The notes under the pieces: model-generated | The model's input: only the letters and a program-made list of their open reading frames with translations | The model's database searches: none | What the model was told of the DNA's origin: nothing | Assembly: GCF_041821085.1 (NCBI RefSeq) | Contig: NZ_JBGUAZ010000006.1 | Coordinates: 173,698 to 237,697 of the forward strand | DNA: 64,000 nt | Direction of reading: 5' to 3' | Source: Natrinema sp. HArc-T2 | GTDB lineage: Archaea; Halobacteriota; Halobacteria; Halobacteriales; Natrialbaceae | Made by a program: the position numbers and the translations under genes | Shown: piece by piece, positions 43,205 through 52,242 of the stretch | Layout of the letters: each line of letters begins with the position of its first letter | Position numbering within the stretch: the first letter of the stretch is position 1

Positions 43205-43280
43205 TCGCACGGGGCACTGTTCCTGTTGTCGTCCGCTACGTCACTGTGGTAGCGGTCCAGTCGATCGAGTGAAAATTATC

Positions 43281-44288
43281 TTACTTGTTTCGCTCGTCTC
43301 GAGCGATTCGCTCCAAGCGACGGCGCTGTTCGCGATGGAGGGTCACGAGCATGTCCGATAGGACGCCGAACATAAGCAACTGGACGCCGAGGATGATCGC
43401 GGCTGCCGAGACCACTGCCAAGACCTCGTGGCTCTGTGTGTACTGAATCCACTCCCAGAGTACGTAGGCTGCAATGAGGACACCAGAGGCGATGCCGCCG
43501 ACGCCGAGACTGCCGAAGTAGAACAGCGGGTTATTGGTCTTAGCCAGCGAGTACAGCGCGAGCAAGATCGTCCCGCCGTCTTTGACTGGATGGAGGTTGG
43601 TCTCGGACTCGTCGGGCCGTGCTCGGTAACTGACCGGGACGACCGTCGTGTCGATCCCATGTTTGACACACTCGACGGCGAGTTCGGTCTCGATGGTAAA
43701 GCCGTCCGAATCGAGCGAGAGCCGGCGGAACGAGTCGACGGTAAACGCTCGATACCCCGAGAGGATGTCCTCGTAGTTGGCCCCGTGGATGAATCCGAAC
43801 GCGCGGTTGATCATCCGGTTGCCAAAGCCGTTCAGCGCCCGCATCGCGTCGTCGTCCATATCGGCAAACCGGTTGCCGATGACGTGTTCGTACCCGCGCG
43901 CGAGCGGCTCGATCATCTCGTCGGCGTCAGCTGGGTCGTAGGTCCCATCGCCGTCGAGCATCAACACGTAGGGAACCGTCACATACTCGAGTGCCTCACG
44001 GACGGCCTGGCCCTTGCCGCTGCCCGACTGGACCAGCACTTCCGCACCGTGGTCGCGGGCGATCTCGCGGGTGTCGTCCTCGGAGTCGCCGTCGATCACG
44101 ACGACGTTCGTATAGCCCTGCTCGTAGAAGCCCTCGATCACGTCGCCGATCGTGGCCGCCTCCTCGAGCGTCGGGATGAGCACGCAGACCTCCTCCGGCG
44201 AGATTTCGCGGGTTTGCTCGGTTACGGCGACGACGTCGCCGCCGTCCGAGCGGGGGCTCGAGGCCGCGCGAACCGCGTCGTCTTCCAT
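43281..44288 (-). CDS. aglJ: Dolichyl-phosphate hexose transferase AglJ (S-layer N-glycosylation)
   Basis: A 335-aa family 2 glycosyltransferase. The GT-A domain has VCVLIPTLEEAATIGDVIEGF, the DGD motif in VLMLDGDGTYDPADADE and GYRAFTVDSF. Two C-terminal membrane helices follow (about residues 240-300). In Haloferax volcanii AglJ adds the first sugar of the N-linked glycan to dolichol phosphate. Its position beside the S-layer gene agrees with this. Confidence 0.9.
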   Translation of the reverse strand: MEDDAVRAASSPRSDGGDVVAVTEQTREISPEEVCVLIPTLEEAATIGDVIEGFYEQGYTNVVVIDGDSEDDTREIARDHGAEVLVQSGSGKGQAVREALEYVTVPYVLMLDGDGTYDPADADEMIEPLARGYEHVIGNRFADMDDDAMRALNGFGNRMINRAFGFIHGANYEDILSGYRAFTVDSFRRLSLDSDGFTIETELAVECVKHGIDTTVVPVSYRARPDESETNLHPVKDGGTILLALYSLAKTNNPLFYFGSLGVGGIASGVLIAAYVLWEWIQYTQSHEVLAVVSAAAIILGVQLLMFGVLSDMLVTLHREQRRRLERIARDERNK

Positions 44289-44320
44289 TGGGCATTACTC
44301 CCCCACCGAACCGCAAAAGG

Positions 44321-44479
44321 CTACTGATCGAATAATGACCGCTTTTTATCTGACTCGAGGAAGTCTTTGGCTGCAGATCCTATTCGGAGGAATTCGGGGT
44401 TCATCGCGACCTTGAGGTCATTACCGACCGAGATATCGGATTCGGCCTTGAGGATCGGTGCGACGGCTTCTTCAGTCAT
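44321..44479 (-). pseudogene. Fragment of a UDP-glucose/GDP-mannose dehydrogenase
   Basis: A 52-codon frame contains AVAPILKAES and the highly conserved VAMNPEFLRIGSAAKDFLES. This is the NPEFLREG signature of UGDH-type enzymes, otherwise found in the full gene at 61239. The catalytic domains before and after are absent. It is a relic directly upstream of aglJ. Confidence 0.7.
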
Positions 44480-44514
44480 GACGTGGGAAGACAGAGGAAT
44501 ATAATGCCTGTTTC

Positions 44515-44660
44515 TCAGGCTGCGTTGTACTCCATCGTTGCGTGCGGGTTCGTACCCGGGTGGGTACCAATTCGTTCCTCGAGGCCCGACTCGTTGATCG
44601 GTGTCTCGCAGTGAGGCCTCACAATGTAGTAACTGACCCGTGAGTCATGACCTTGCCCTG
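44515..44660 (-). pseudogene. Coding-like C-terminal fragment of an unidentified protein
   Basis: The minus-strand frame ending at the TGA at 44515-44517 reads ...RVSYYIVRPHCETPINESG then LEERIGTHPGTNPHATMEYN. The composition resembles protein, but there is no start and no upstream domain. I do not recognise the family. It lies next to the UGDH relic and may come from the same lost gene cluster. Confidence 0.35.
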
Positions 44661-44744
44661 AAATATCGTTGCGGACGAGGTCGGACTATGAGAGTTACCG
44701 CACTGCATACCCAGGTTTGCGACTGCTGTCGCTATCGGGTATGA

Positions 44745-44791
44745 CGTTCAATAAAAAGAAACCGCGGAAATTGAAGGCCGGCGAAAGCCGG
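44745..44791 (-). terminator. Terminator of the S-layer gene
   Basis: Just after the S-layer stop codon, the minus strand has a CCGGCTTTCGCCGG hairpin (44778-44791) and then a T-rich run (TTTCTTTTTATT, about 44748-44762), fitting termination of a very highly expressed gene. Confidence 0.6.
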
Positions 44792-44803
44792 TAGTTCTAC
44801 AGC

Positions 44804-47245
44804 TTAGTTCTGACGGCGCAGGGCCAGCATGGCAGCGCCGAGCAGCGCGACGAGAGCAACGCCGACACCGAAGCCGGGCGTACCGTCGTCGGAGCCACCA
44901 TCGTCAGAGGTGTTGCCGTCGTCGGTGCTACCGTCAGTGCCGTCGGTGCTACCGTCAGTGCCGTCGGTGCTACCGTCAGTGCCGTCGGTGCTACCGTCAG
45001 TGCCGTCGGTGCTACCGTCGGTGCCGTCGGTGCTACCGTCGGACTCGCCCTTCTTCTCAGCCTCGTCGACGGTGAGCGTACCGGAGTCGACTTCCTCACC
45101 GTCAGCCGTCAGCGTCCACTCGTAGTCGCCAGCGGAGGCGTTCTCGAGGAGGTCCGCTTCGAGCGTGGTCGAGGAACTGGCCTCGAGTGAGACCGTCTCG
45201 TCGACGAGGGTCTCGCCGTCGAAGACGAACGTGACGTTCTCGGAGCCGGTCATGTCGTTGGGGTTCTCGACGGTGATCGTCGCGGAGACGTCGTCACCGG
45301 CCTTCGGCTCTGCGGGGTCGGTGGTGACGTCGTAGTTGAACGGAGCCGGTTCTTCCGGCTCGTCGGCTTCGACGAGAACAGAGTCCATCGTCGTGTGTTC
45401 ACTGGTAACGGGGTCCGTCGCACGGAGCGTGAACTCGGTACCAGCAGCCTCTGCGCTGAAGTTGTATTCAGCACCGAAGGCACGGTCCTCGTCGACAACA
45501 GCGTCTTCGAACTTCACGAAGGTACCCGCTGCGCGAGCGCGGGTGGTGATTTCCGTGCCAGGTGCGACGGTCGTCGTGCCGGTCACAACAGCGTCAGCCG
45601 AGGTGGGGACTTCAGCAGCACTGTCGTCCCACTCGATGATGCGCTCTTCGATGCTGAACTCACTCTCAGCGGATTCATCGCTATCACTGACGTACGGGTT
45701 GTCCGTGGATACCGAGAAGTTCGCGTTGAAGTTCTGGGAGTCCTCGAAGTCAGCGGCACTGCCGTCGTACAGGTCGCTTGCTGTAATCGCGTAGATCAGC
45801 TGACCTTCAGACTGGTTTGCGCTGATGAGATCCGCGGTGAGATCGTTCTCTCCCTCTCCAGCGTCAGTACTCCAGACCTGCGGTTCTGAGTTCGGCGAGC
45901 TGTCCTGCTCCGTCACCGTGAGCGAGACGCTGTCGTGCGAGGTACCGTCGTCGAAGTAGCCGTGGAGGCTCTCCATGTCGACGGTCACGAGAAGCTGATC
46001 GCCAGCGGCGATCTGGTCGCTCTCAGTCACAGTTGCGTCTTCGAAGTCACTCACACTTGCGATGTCGCCCTGCGGTGCGGTGTGCGTTGCGACGGCATCC
46101 TCGGAGAGCTCCGTGCGCTCCTCGAGCGTCAGGTATGCCGTGTCGTACTCCTGACTCAGGCCGTCAGCCTCCGAGTAGGTGCCACCCAGGTCGAGCTGGT
46201 AGTCACCAGCTGCGAGCGGGTCGTCGAGGCCGCCCTTGACAACGTCCTCAACAACAACGTTGGCGTTGTTGTCAGCGGTGAAAGCGGAGTGCGTGTTACC
46301 TTCGTCGCTTTCGGCAACTTTGTTAGCGGATGCAGAGTTCACCGAGACAGTGACTTCATCGTCGTTATTCTCGGGCGTGACCTTCAGGACAACTTCATAG
46401 TTGACCTCAGATTCGTCACCGATGACGAGGTAAGCGTTATCTGCGTTAGTGAAGTCGACAGTCACGTCTGCAACGTTACTACGCTGCTCGACGAAAGTCG
46501 ACTGAGTGAAGTCAACCGAAATATCCTCTTCGGTGACGGTAATCGAAGCGCTGGTTTCTGCTGCAGTGTCACCAGCTTCGATGGTGAAGTTGTACTCGCC
46601 AGCTTCCAGGCTCTGGAAGTCAGCATCGTGGCTACCACGATCCTGGACGACGACGTAGCCGTCGTCGCTGTGATCGTAGTCGCTGCCTTCCGTAACACCG
46701 AAGACATCAACGAGTTCGTCTCCGCTGAGGTCTTCGGAGCTGATGTGGACAGGGAAGCTCGAGCGCGCCGACTCAACGTCGAGCGTCGTTTCCGACGATT
46801 CGCCCTCGAGGTTCGTGACGACGCTGCTGTCGAACTCAGCACTCAGATCTTGAATACGAACGTCGAAAGTCAGGTCATCGCTACCACCAGTTTCGAGGTA
46901 GTAGGAACCCGACTCGAAGTTGGACGTGTCAATTTCGACATCTCCAGTACCCGAATCTCCGGAGACGTCCACTTCGCGGATCCACGTCGCGTCATCGCTG
47001 TCTCCCTGGTAGAGGTCGACAGTTCGATCTTCTTCGTTCAGTGGGCTAACGCCAGTTGCGGTTACAGTCTGTCCTTGATACGCACGGTCACCGTCATTTG
47101 CGCTGGCGGTGACTGTGGTCTCTTCGGTATGATTTGCTGCTGCCGAGCCCGCGAACGCTGCGGACATGGCGACAACAGAGAGGACCATAAGCGCGGCCAG
47201 GAACACTGCGCGTCCCTTTTCGCGATAGGTTGTGTCGTCTGTCAT
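44804..47245 (-). CDS. Major S-layer glycoprotein with PGF-CTERM-type anchor
   Basis: An 813-aa secreted protein. The signal peptide is at residues ~12-36, ending AGSAAANH. There are several beta-rich surface domains with N-glycosylation sequons (NFT, NQS, NFS), a CARDB-like domain (~660-745), a Ser/Thr/Gly/Asp linker of 7-residue repeats, and the sorting tail TPGFGVGVALVALLGAAMLALRRQ. The tail is cut by archaeosortase and replaced by lipid in relatives. Very acidic. The neighbouring aglJ supports its glycosylation. A TGTATAAG near 47398 implies a long 5' leader. Confidence 0.9.
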   Translation of the reverse strand: MTDDTTYREKGRAVFLAALMVLSVVAMSAAFAGSAAANHTEETTVTASANDGDRAYQGQTVTATGVSPLNEEDRTVDLYQGDSDDATWIREVDVSGDSGTGDVEIDTSNFESGSYYLETGGSDDLTFDVRIQDLSAEFDSSVVTNLEGESSETTLDVESARSSFPVHISSEDLSGDELVDVFGVTEGSDYDHSDDGYVVVQDRGSHDADFQSLEAGEYNFTIEAGDTAAETSASITVTEEDISVDFTQSTFVEQRSNVADVTVDFTNADNAYLVIGDESEVNYEVVLKVTPENNDDEVTVSVNSASANKVAESDEGNTHSAFTADNNANVVVEDVVKGGLDDPLAAGDYQLDLGGTYSEADGLSQEYDTAYLTLEERTELSEDAVATHTAPQGDIASVSDFEDATVTESDQIAAGDQLLVTVDMESLHGYFDDGTSHDSVSLTVTEQDSSPNSEPQVWSTDAGEGENDLTADLISANQSEGQLIYAITASDLYDGSAADFEDSQNFNANFSVSTDNPYVSDSDESAESEFSIEERIIEWDDSAAEVPTSADAVVTGTTTVAPGTEITTRARAAGTFVKFEDAVVDEDRAFGAEYNFSAEAAGTEFTLRATDPVTSEHTTMDSVLVEADEPEEPAPFNYDVTTDPAEPKAGDDVSATITVENPNDMTGSENVTFVFDGETLVDETVSLEASSSTTLEADLLENASAGDYEWTLTADGEEVDSGTLTVDEAEKKGESDGSTDGTDGSTDGTDGSTDGTDGSTDGTDGSTDGTDGSTDDGNTSDDGGSDDGTPGFGVGVALVALLGAAMLALRRQN
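44930..45043. repeat. 21-bp tandem repeat in the S-layer gene
   Basis: About five units of 21 bp encode the heptapeptide GSTDGTD. They are nearly identical at DNA level, with one A/G difference in the last units, so the array probably changes length by slippage or recombination. It forms the Thr/Ser-rich stalk before the membrane-proximal sorting signal. Confidence 0.85.
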
Positions 47246-47781
47246 TTATTATTGTGTTATGTTCGTGTTTCGAATCAGTTAGCAAGCGATTCACCTGGAG
47301 TGCGAACCGACCCTGAGCCTTTCCGCCGGGCTAGTTGGTCCGCTCACACCGGGTAGGGGTAATCAGTTCTTTACACAACTCCGTAATAAGCTTTCTGTCT
47401 TATACATTACCGAGACAACATATGGAAGTAGTGTATTACCGCAGGACGTAAGCCTTATTTTTGGGCAATCGCTACTATGCCTCGTACAATTCAGATTGTA
47501 TACGCACGCGAAAGGTCAGTCTCAAGCGAAGGCAACAGCGAATCGGTAATAGACTATTACGACGGTCGCCGTCGGTCGTCGGTCGAGCCACAGCCGAACC
47601 ACACACGAAGACAGGACCGATCGCCATCGGCACGAGCCCCACTACGACGCCGATCGGGCTGGACTGCGATCGGTATTGATGCCCCGTCTGAACTCGAGTT
47701 CGATCTACCTGCTCGTCCTCACCGCGAGAACTGGGCATCGCTTCGACCGGTCGCGGGCTCAAATTCGACTTAATCGCCTGC
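47246..47781. other. S-layer upstream region and unassigned DNA, about 536 nt
   Basis: The first 170 nt contain the S-layer promoter and a long leader. From 47460 to 47780 both strands have frames with poor codon character. One on the minus strand includes a possible membrane segment (SSPIGVVVGLVPMAIGPVFV) but has no convincing start. This looks like decayed coding DNA. Confidence 0.35.
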
Positions 47782-48015
47782 GAATTCGCCCAGGACGGCT
47801 CGACGGCCAACTGCGTCGCCCCGCTTTACCGCCACTGACATGGTCACGAGTGTTCCGGACTCCGTGCTCGATCGATCATTGCGGAGATGCCGCTCGAGCG
47901 GCTGGCCGAGGTGAAAGGCATTGTTGTTGTCGTGCGGTTCTTAGCAAGTGAAGCCTCGTCATACGTGACGGACGAAGTGATCGACGTCAACGGCAGCATG
48001 GATCTGGCGGTCGTC
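47782..48015 (+). pseudogene. Relic of an SDR-family (FabG-like) reductase, C-terminal end
   Basis: Pieces in different frames read EFAQDGSTANCVAP, FTATDMVTSVPDSVLDRSLR and MPLERLAEVKGI ... FLASEASSYVTDEVIDVNGS. This is the unmistakable C-terminal third of a 3-oxoacyl-ACP-reductase-like SDR. Indels near 47825 and 47884 break the frame. The catalytic N-terminal part is absent. Confidence 0.65.
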
Positions 48016-48282
48016 AGCTGTCGGCGTCTGTCGGCCCACGTGTTCTCGATTTCGACTCACGGGCTCTGTGGGCCTGTTCATATCCTTTGTTGCGGTGAGC
48101 ACACTGCGCCCCACGACTCCCTGTGGTCTTTGGGTACTCCATCCCTTACAGTGCTTGTCTCGGCTGGATTCGCGGAGACCAGTCTCGCCGTTTCGGTCCA
48201 TCAAGCGGGGAGCTATCGTCTGAGTTAGAGACGGTTCAGCAACGCCTGCTTGTTTTCCACTCGAGTTGCAGTTCCGTGTTCG

Positions 48283-48903
48283 CTACTGCTCTCGAGTCTG
48301 GTCGCCTGGCACCTCAGAATCGTCTCTTGGCTCGAATCCGTCTTGAGCTGGTGCATCCGACGGCGCTTCAGTGTCTTCCGGCGGTGAATGGGGTGTCGGT
48401 GGCTCCGGTGGCTCAAAAGCCGCGATGAGGAGACGTATTGGTCGACTTTCGACCACGTCCGTGAGCGAATGGGATGAGCGAAACGCGACAACCGCAAGCA
48501 CCGCACCGAGGAGATGGCCAACCAACAGCATCGGTGAGAGCGCGCCAGCCAGGGTAACCGCGAGCAGTGACACAAGAGTGACGGTCAGGCCAATAGAACC
48601 TGCAATTCGAATCGGCCGCGCGCGAACCGTCTCGGTAGTCGTTCTCACAACGGTTTCGATGCGGGAACTTTCGTATCCATCAGCGAGCACGGCACCGACC
48701 GCCTCAAGGAGTCGAATAACCGGCCCGACCGTATAGGTGTCCCGGAGGTCGATCACGATTACATCCGGGTCGGGTTCGGCAGTCAGCCACCGGTAGCAGT
48801 ACGACGCCCGGACGTACTCAGTCAGGGTGTCTCCGAGCATGCGAAGGCTGCTGGCTTCGAAAGCGGACACAACCTTCGAACGGTTGAGTGCGGTGTCTAA
48901 CAT
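48283..48903 (-). CDS. Membrane protein, 206 aa
   Basis: The N-terminal domain (~90 residues) contains a strand-rich segment, DPDVIVIDLRDTYTVGPVIRLLE. Two hydrophobic helices follow (GLTVTLVSLLAVTLAGALS and MLLVGHLLGAVLAVVAF), and then a Pro/Glu-rich acidic tail. The ATG at 48903 is one base after the stop of the DUF4330 gene. It is the last gene of a four-gene minus-strand operon. The family is unknown. Confidence 0.7.
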   Translation of the reverse strand: MLDTALNRSKVVSAFEASSLRMLGDTLTEYVRASYCYRWLTAEPDPDVIVIDLRDTYTVGPVIRLLEAVGAVLADGYESSRIETVVRTTTETVRARPIRIAGSIGLTVTLVSLLAVTLAGALSPMLLVGHLLGAVLAVVAFRSSHSLTDVVESRPIRLLIAAFEPPEPPTPHSPPEDTEAPSDAPAQDGFEPRDDSEVPGDQTREQ

Positions 48904-48904
48904 G

Positions 48905-49726
48905 CTAGTTCCGCTCGTCAATCGGAACCGATTGGCCACGATGTATCATCTTACCACTGATTTCGTAGTGGTCGGTCCGAATAGGGATTTGAGAGCCGGT
49001 TTGGAGTGATTGGCCACCGAACATCTGCGTCCCAGCCCGGTTGAACGTCACGAGGTCGACCTGGAGGTCAACGGCCTTTTGGGACGTATCATTCAGTTCG
49101 GTCGTCGTAACGTTAGCCACGGTTGCGACTGTCTGACCGGCAAACTGGTACTCATCACCCGCCTCAATTTCTTCGGCCACCGTCGATGAGGCTCGGGTCT
49201 CGATTCCGACGGTCGTCCGCTCGGTTTCGAGGGTTGTGCCCTCGCCCTCGAGTCGTTGGACTGTCCCTTGAAGGGCGTAATCTCCTGTATCAACCGTCAT
49301 GGTTCCTCCAATCCGAATCGAGCTGTTGTTGAATCGGAACGCCGTCTTGGAGGAGTTGGTTGGCGGATACTCACCCTCGATTTTAGTTCGGACGACTACG
49401 TGACCTTTGTTGCCGCCGTTTGTCGGAGAGACGTACACATCGGTGATCGTCAGATTGTGCCCATCGATGGTGCCGGCCGCTTGGTCACCGGTATGAATGG
49501 ACGTTACGACGTAGTCTGGCTGGACGCCCAGATCGATTGTGGTGTACCGGGTTGCCGGCTGGCTGTCGTTCTCTGGATCATCAGAAGCTGCGGTTTCGTT
49601 TCCGTCGCCAAGAACACCGACGACGGCGACACCCGCAACCAACACGGCGAGAACTAAACAGACTGCGAGCGCGTCAACGACATTGACAACGCCGAAGAGG
49701 TTCCCCTCGTCGTCGATCAGTGGCAT
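48905..49726 (-). CDS. DUF4330-domain membrane-anchored protein
   Basis: A 273-aa protein with the DUF4330 start MPLIDDEGNLFGVVNVVDALAV leading into one membrane helix (residues ~12-40). An extracellular beta-rich region follows with Asn-Xaa-Ser/Thr sequons. Related proteins occur in exopolysaccharide and surface loci of bacteria and archaea, but their biochemical role is not known to me. The ATG at 49726 was chosen because upstream frame sequence is non-coding in character. Confidence 0.78.
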   Translation of the reverse strand: MPLIDDEGNLFGVVNVVDALAVCLVLAVLVAGVAVVGVLGDGNETAASDDPENDSQPATRYTTIDLGVQPDYVVTSIHTGDQAAGTIDGHNLTITDVYVSPTNGGNKGHVVVRTKIEGEYPPTNSSKTAFRFNNSSIRIGGTMTVDTGDYALQGTVQRLEGEGTTLETERTTVGIETRASSTVAEEIEAGDEYQFAGQTVATVANVTTTELNDTSQKAVDLQVDLVTFNRAGTQMFGGQSLQTGSQIPIRTDHYEISGKMIHRGQSVPIDERN

Positions 49727-49820
49727 GGATTCCTCCCGATGTTCATACAGAAGAGAGTTAGTTCCTGTCCTATAGATATTGTCATGTCGACGCTTTCCTG
49801 ATTCTGGTCGCCGGTTGGAC

Positions 49821-50309
49821 TCAGTCTCTTCGAACCACATACCGGTCGATTGCGAGTACGGCCGCCGTAATCGAGACGGCGACTGCCAGAACCACTGGAT
49901 CGGACGAAACGTACAGGTTCGGCGTGGGATGGCGAGCCCAGGTGATTGGGTACAGCCAGGCGCCGGCGGCTCCGTCGGCGTAGGCTTTGATGCCGTCAAT
50001 GAAGAGATGTGAGACTGCCCCTGCGAACAGGGCGACGAACGTTCGCCGATGCTGGTTTGTGACGACCATCGATCCGATCCCAGCGAGGATAACAGCGCCA
50101 CCAAGCGTCGACAGTGCGCCGAAGTCGAAGGGAACGCCGAGGAGTTTCTCGAGCGTACCGTTGGAGACGATTAAGGTGACTCGATTGAGGTCCGGAAGGA
50201 TTGCGCCGATCATCGTTACGGCAATCCAAGGGGTTGGTATCGGGCGGTACCAACTCAGGATTGTACAGCCCGCGTACGCGAGCAGGACGTGGGTAAGAAG
50301 GTCAGCCAC
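49821..50309 (-). CDS. YdjM-like membrane-bound metal-dependent hydrolase family protein
   Basis: A 162-aa protein with four to five helices and the family features ADLLTHVLLAYA at the start, GAILPDLNRV after helix two, and GAVSHLFIDGIKAY (His and Asp ligands) after helix three. The likely start is the GTG at 50309, which overlaps the preceding gene's stop by 8 nt. The family is named as hydrolase, but its substrate is unproven. Confidence 0.75.
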   Translation of the reverse strand: MADLLTHVLLAYAGCTILSWYRPIPTPWIAVTMIGAILPDLNRVTLIVSNGTLEKLLGVPFDFGALSTLGGAVILAGIGSMVVTNQHRRTFVALFAGAVSHLFIDGIKAYADGAAGAWLYPITWARHPTPNLYVSSDPVVLAVAVSITAAVLAIDRYVVRRD

Positions 50310-50823
50310 GGTGGTGCACCTCCTCGGATTCAGAATCGTGTGTCGTGGTTCTTGGCTTGAAGGCGAGCTTTTCGAAGTCAATCTGCCACTGTCGGAAAAA
50401 GTACGCCACTGCTAGTAGGAGGCCGACGACTGAGGTCCCGAGTTTGTACATCGTCGCCGACGGATTGCGGTTGACGACTACTGTTTGATTCGCATGGAGT
50501 TCCGTCTCAGACTCGATGACGCCGTAGACCTGCACGACGCCGCCTGGTTCGACTGGCTTTTCGGCGCCGTGGACCTTGAGTTTGGCTGCGACGTTGTCGT
50601 TGTCGTCTATGACGTGGATCGTGATTGTATCGGCGTCGACAGTTTGGACTTCACCGAACAGGAGCATGCGCTCACCAACGAATGGTTCAGGTCCCTGTTC
50701 TTGGAGTTGATCGCCAGTCGGGTGGGGCCAGTTTTCGTCGTATGTCGCGCCGTAGTGGACACAGAGTCCACCAAGGACGGCGAGTAATAGAGCGACGATT
50801 ATCCTCCTTTTCTGAAGGTGCAT
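50302..50823 (-). CDS. OB-fold-like membrane protein, 173 aa
   Basis: It has an N-terminal helix (residues ~7-24), a soluble beta-rich segment (LLFGEVQTVDADTITIHVID ... GGVVQVYGVIESETELHANQTVVV) resembling an OB-fold, and a second helix near residue 130 followed by a charged tail. It is the first gene of the operon leading through the YdjM-like and DUF4330 genes. Confidence 0.7.
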   Translation of the reverse strand: MHLQKRRIIVALLLAVLGGLCVHYGATYDENWPHPTGDQLQEQGPEPFVGERMLLFGEVQTVDADTITIHVIDDNDNVAAKLKVHGAEKPVEPGGVVQVYGVIESETELHANQTVVVNRNPSATMYKLGTSVVGLLLAVAYFFRQWQIDFEKLAFKPRTTTHDSESEEVHHRG

Positions 50824-51493
50824 TCGTCATTCATCCCACACGGCGGCTTTTTGACCGTATCGATGCTCGGTTCGGAGCTAATTCGTGATATAGGGTATCT
50901 GAATCATAGTATAGGCTGTTTAAAACGGTCGCCGTTACTTTATTGATTTGACCCCCATTGGATCGAACGGTGCCGCCGCACTGCCGACTCCTTCGGGACG
51001 TTATATGATCGCGAGACGAAAATTGTAGTTCTGACAGTGAGTATATGATACGTGGCCGCTGGACGGGAGACAAACGCGTCACAGACGTGTTATTCAACAC
51101 ATAAATTTAAATTACGTCACTACATAATTAATACATCCTAACGTAGATTGGCGTTTTAGCGTCTGATTCGGTGTTATAGTGAAAACGGAGATAACCACTC
51201 TTCGTAAAAAGTGTGCTGAAACAGCCGAATGCTTGCCGCTCATTGATTGGTGTGTGTGTGTTGAATCAGTCTCTAGATATTGATTCTACAACCGACACAG
51301 CAATTTAACCGTACCTCAGTTGTGCGGTTTTCCTTATAGAGATAGTGTCAACATGATTAAGTTACGGTCGCGCCGATATGTAACCATATTATGGAGGACG
51401 TAGGTGCGACACAGAGGGTACGATTCTGAGAGGAGAAATCCGCACTATAGTATATTAAAACAATTAGCTCTGCTTCTGCTAGTTATCTACTAT
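50824..51493. other. AT-rich intergenic region, 670 nt
   Basis: The base composition is much more AT-rich than the surroundings. It contains a short GT run near 51250 and several TATA-like sequences. No gene or repeat is supported. It separates the membrane operon from the pilin gene. Confidence 0.45.
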
Positions 51494-51883
51494 TTAGATA
51501 TCTTCTTGGATGATATTTTTCTTCCCGTCGTTATTGATTGCTACAATATTTGAGTCGTCTGCGCACTCGAATGTGTCACCGACGCTACTTCCACTATTAG
51601 CGCCATCATCAGGGTCGTCAGTACATTCAACCGACTGAGTGTTGTCCGACATCGACTGAATAGTCACTTCAACGTCGCCATTAGCATCACCAGTATCCGT
51701 GGTACTGACCCCTGCCTGGGCTGGTGCACTCTGATTTCCGCCCATATCGAGCACGAAGGCCGCAATCACAGCCGCGAGAATGACTGTGATAGCCACCATC
51801 AGGATAACGCCAATGACAGGTGATACTGCACGTTCCTCCTCGTTTCCAATCAGCTTCTGCCGAATCGATTTTCCATCTAACAT
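51494..51883 (-). CDS. Type IV pilin-like protein (PilA/DUF1628 family)
   Basis: A 129-aa prepilin with a charged leader, the haloarchaeal pilin N-terminus [21 protein letters not shown] (hydrophobic helix), and a short acidic C-terminal domain with two Cys that may pair. It would be cut by the prepilin peptidase and assembled into a pilus. The ATG at 51883 is preferred to one three codons earlier. Confidence 0.88.
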   Translation of the reverse strand: MLDGKSIRQKLIGNEEERAVSPVIGVILMVAITVILAAVIAAFVLDMGGNQSAPAQAGVSTTDTGDANGDVEVTIQSMSDNTQSVECTDDPDDGANSGSSVGDTFECADDSNIVAINNDGKKNIIQEDI

Positions 51884-52242
51884 GGGTATCATTTCATCGG
51901 CGGTGAACGGTGAGAAAGCTTTTTAGCTCCCTTCCCAAACGGTGAGGTGCGGATCAAGGGGATTGGAACCAACCCCGCGTCCCCGCTTTCTCGAGCCGTC
52001 GTCACCGATGCTAATAGCATGACTGAACCCGCACCATATATATCTAAGGGATAGTGACCATCTCTCGAAAGCGAAGATTTTCAAAACTGATAATCAGCGA
52101 TCGATAGAAGACCTACAGCGCAGTCTTGAAGCGATGCAGTCTGGCGATTCTCTATCACTCAATTTGTGGGATCGTTACAGAGACGAAGACATGATGTTAT
52201 CATTATTTTTACGCTTAGTGTCCACCATTACTGTTCGTTGGC
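51884..52242. other. Intergenic region upstream of the pilin, 359 nt
   Basis: The pilin promoter should lie near ATATATATCTAAGG at 52037 (minus strand TATA-like). No gene is seen in this interval. Confidence 0.4.

Noticed and set aside
44930..45043. Possible CRISPR array
   Set aside because: The units are contiguous 21-bp coding repeats with no spacers.
45935..47356. Open frame of 473 aa opposite the S-layer gene
   Set aside because: It mirrors the acidic S-layer codons; no start signal and no recognisable domain.
47477..47773. Plus-strand 98-aa open frame upstream of the SDR relic
   Set aside because: Composition is Arg/Ser-rich without haloarchaeal acidity, and no start signal or family is seen.
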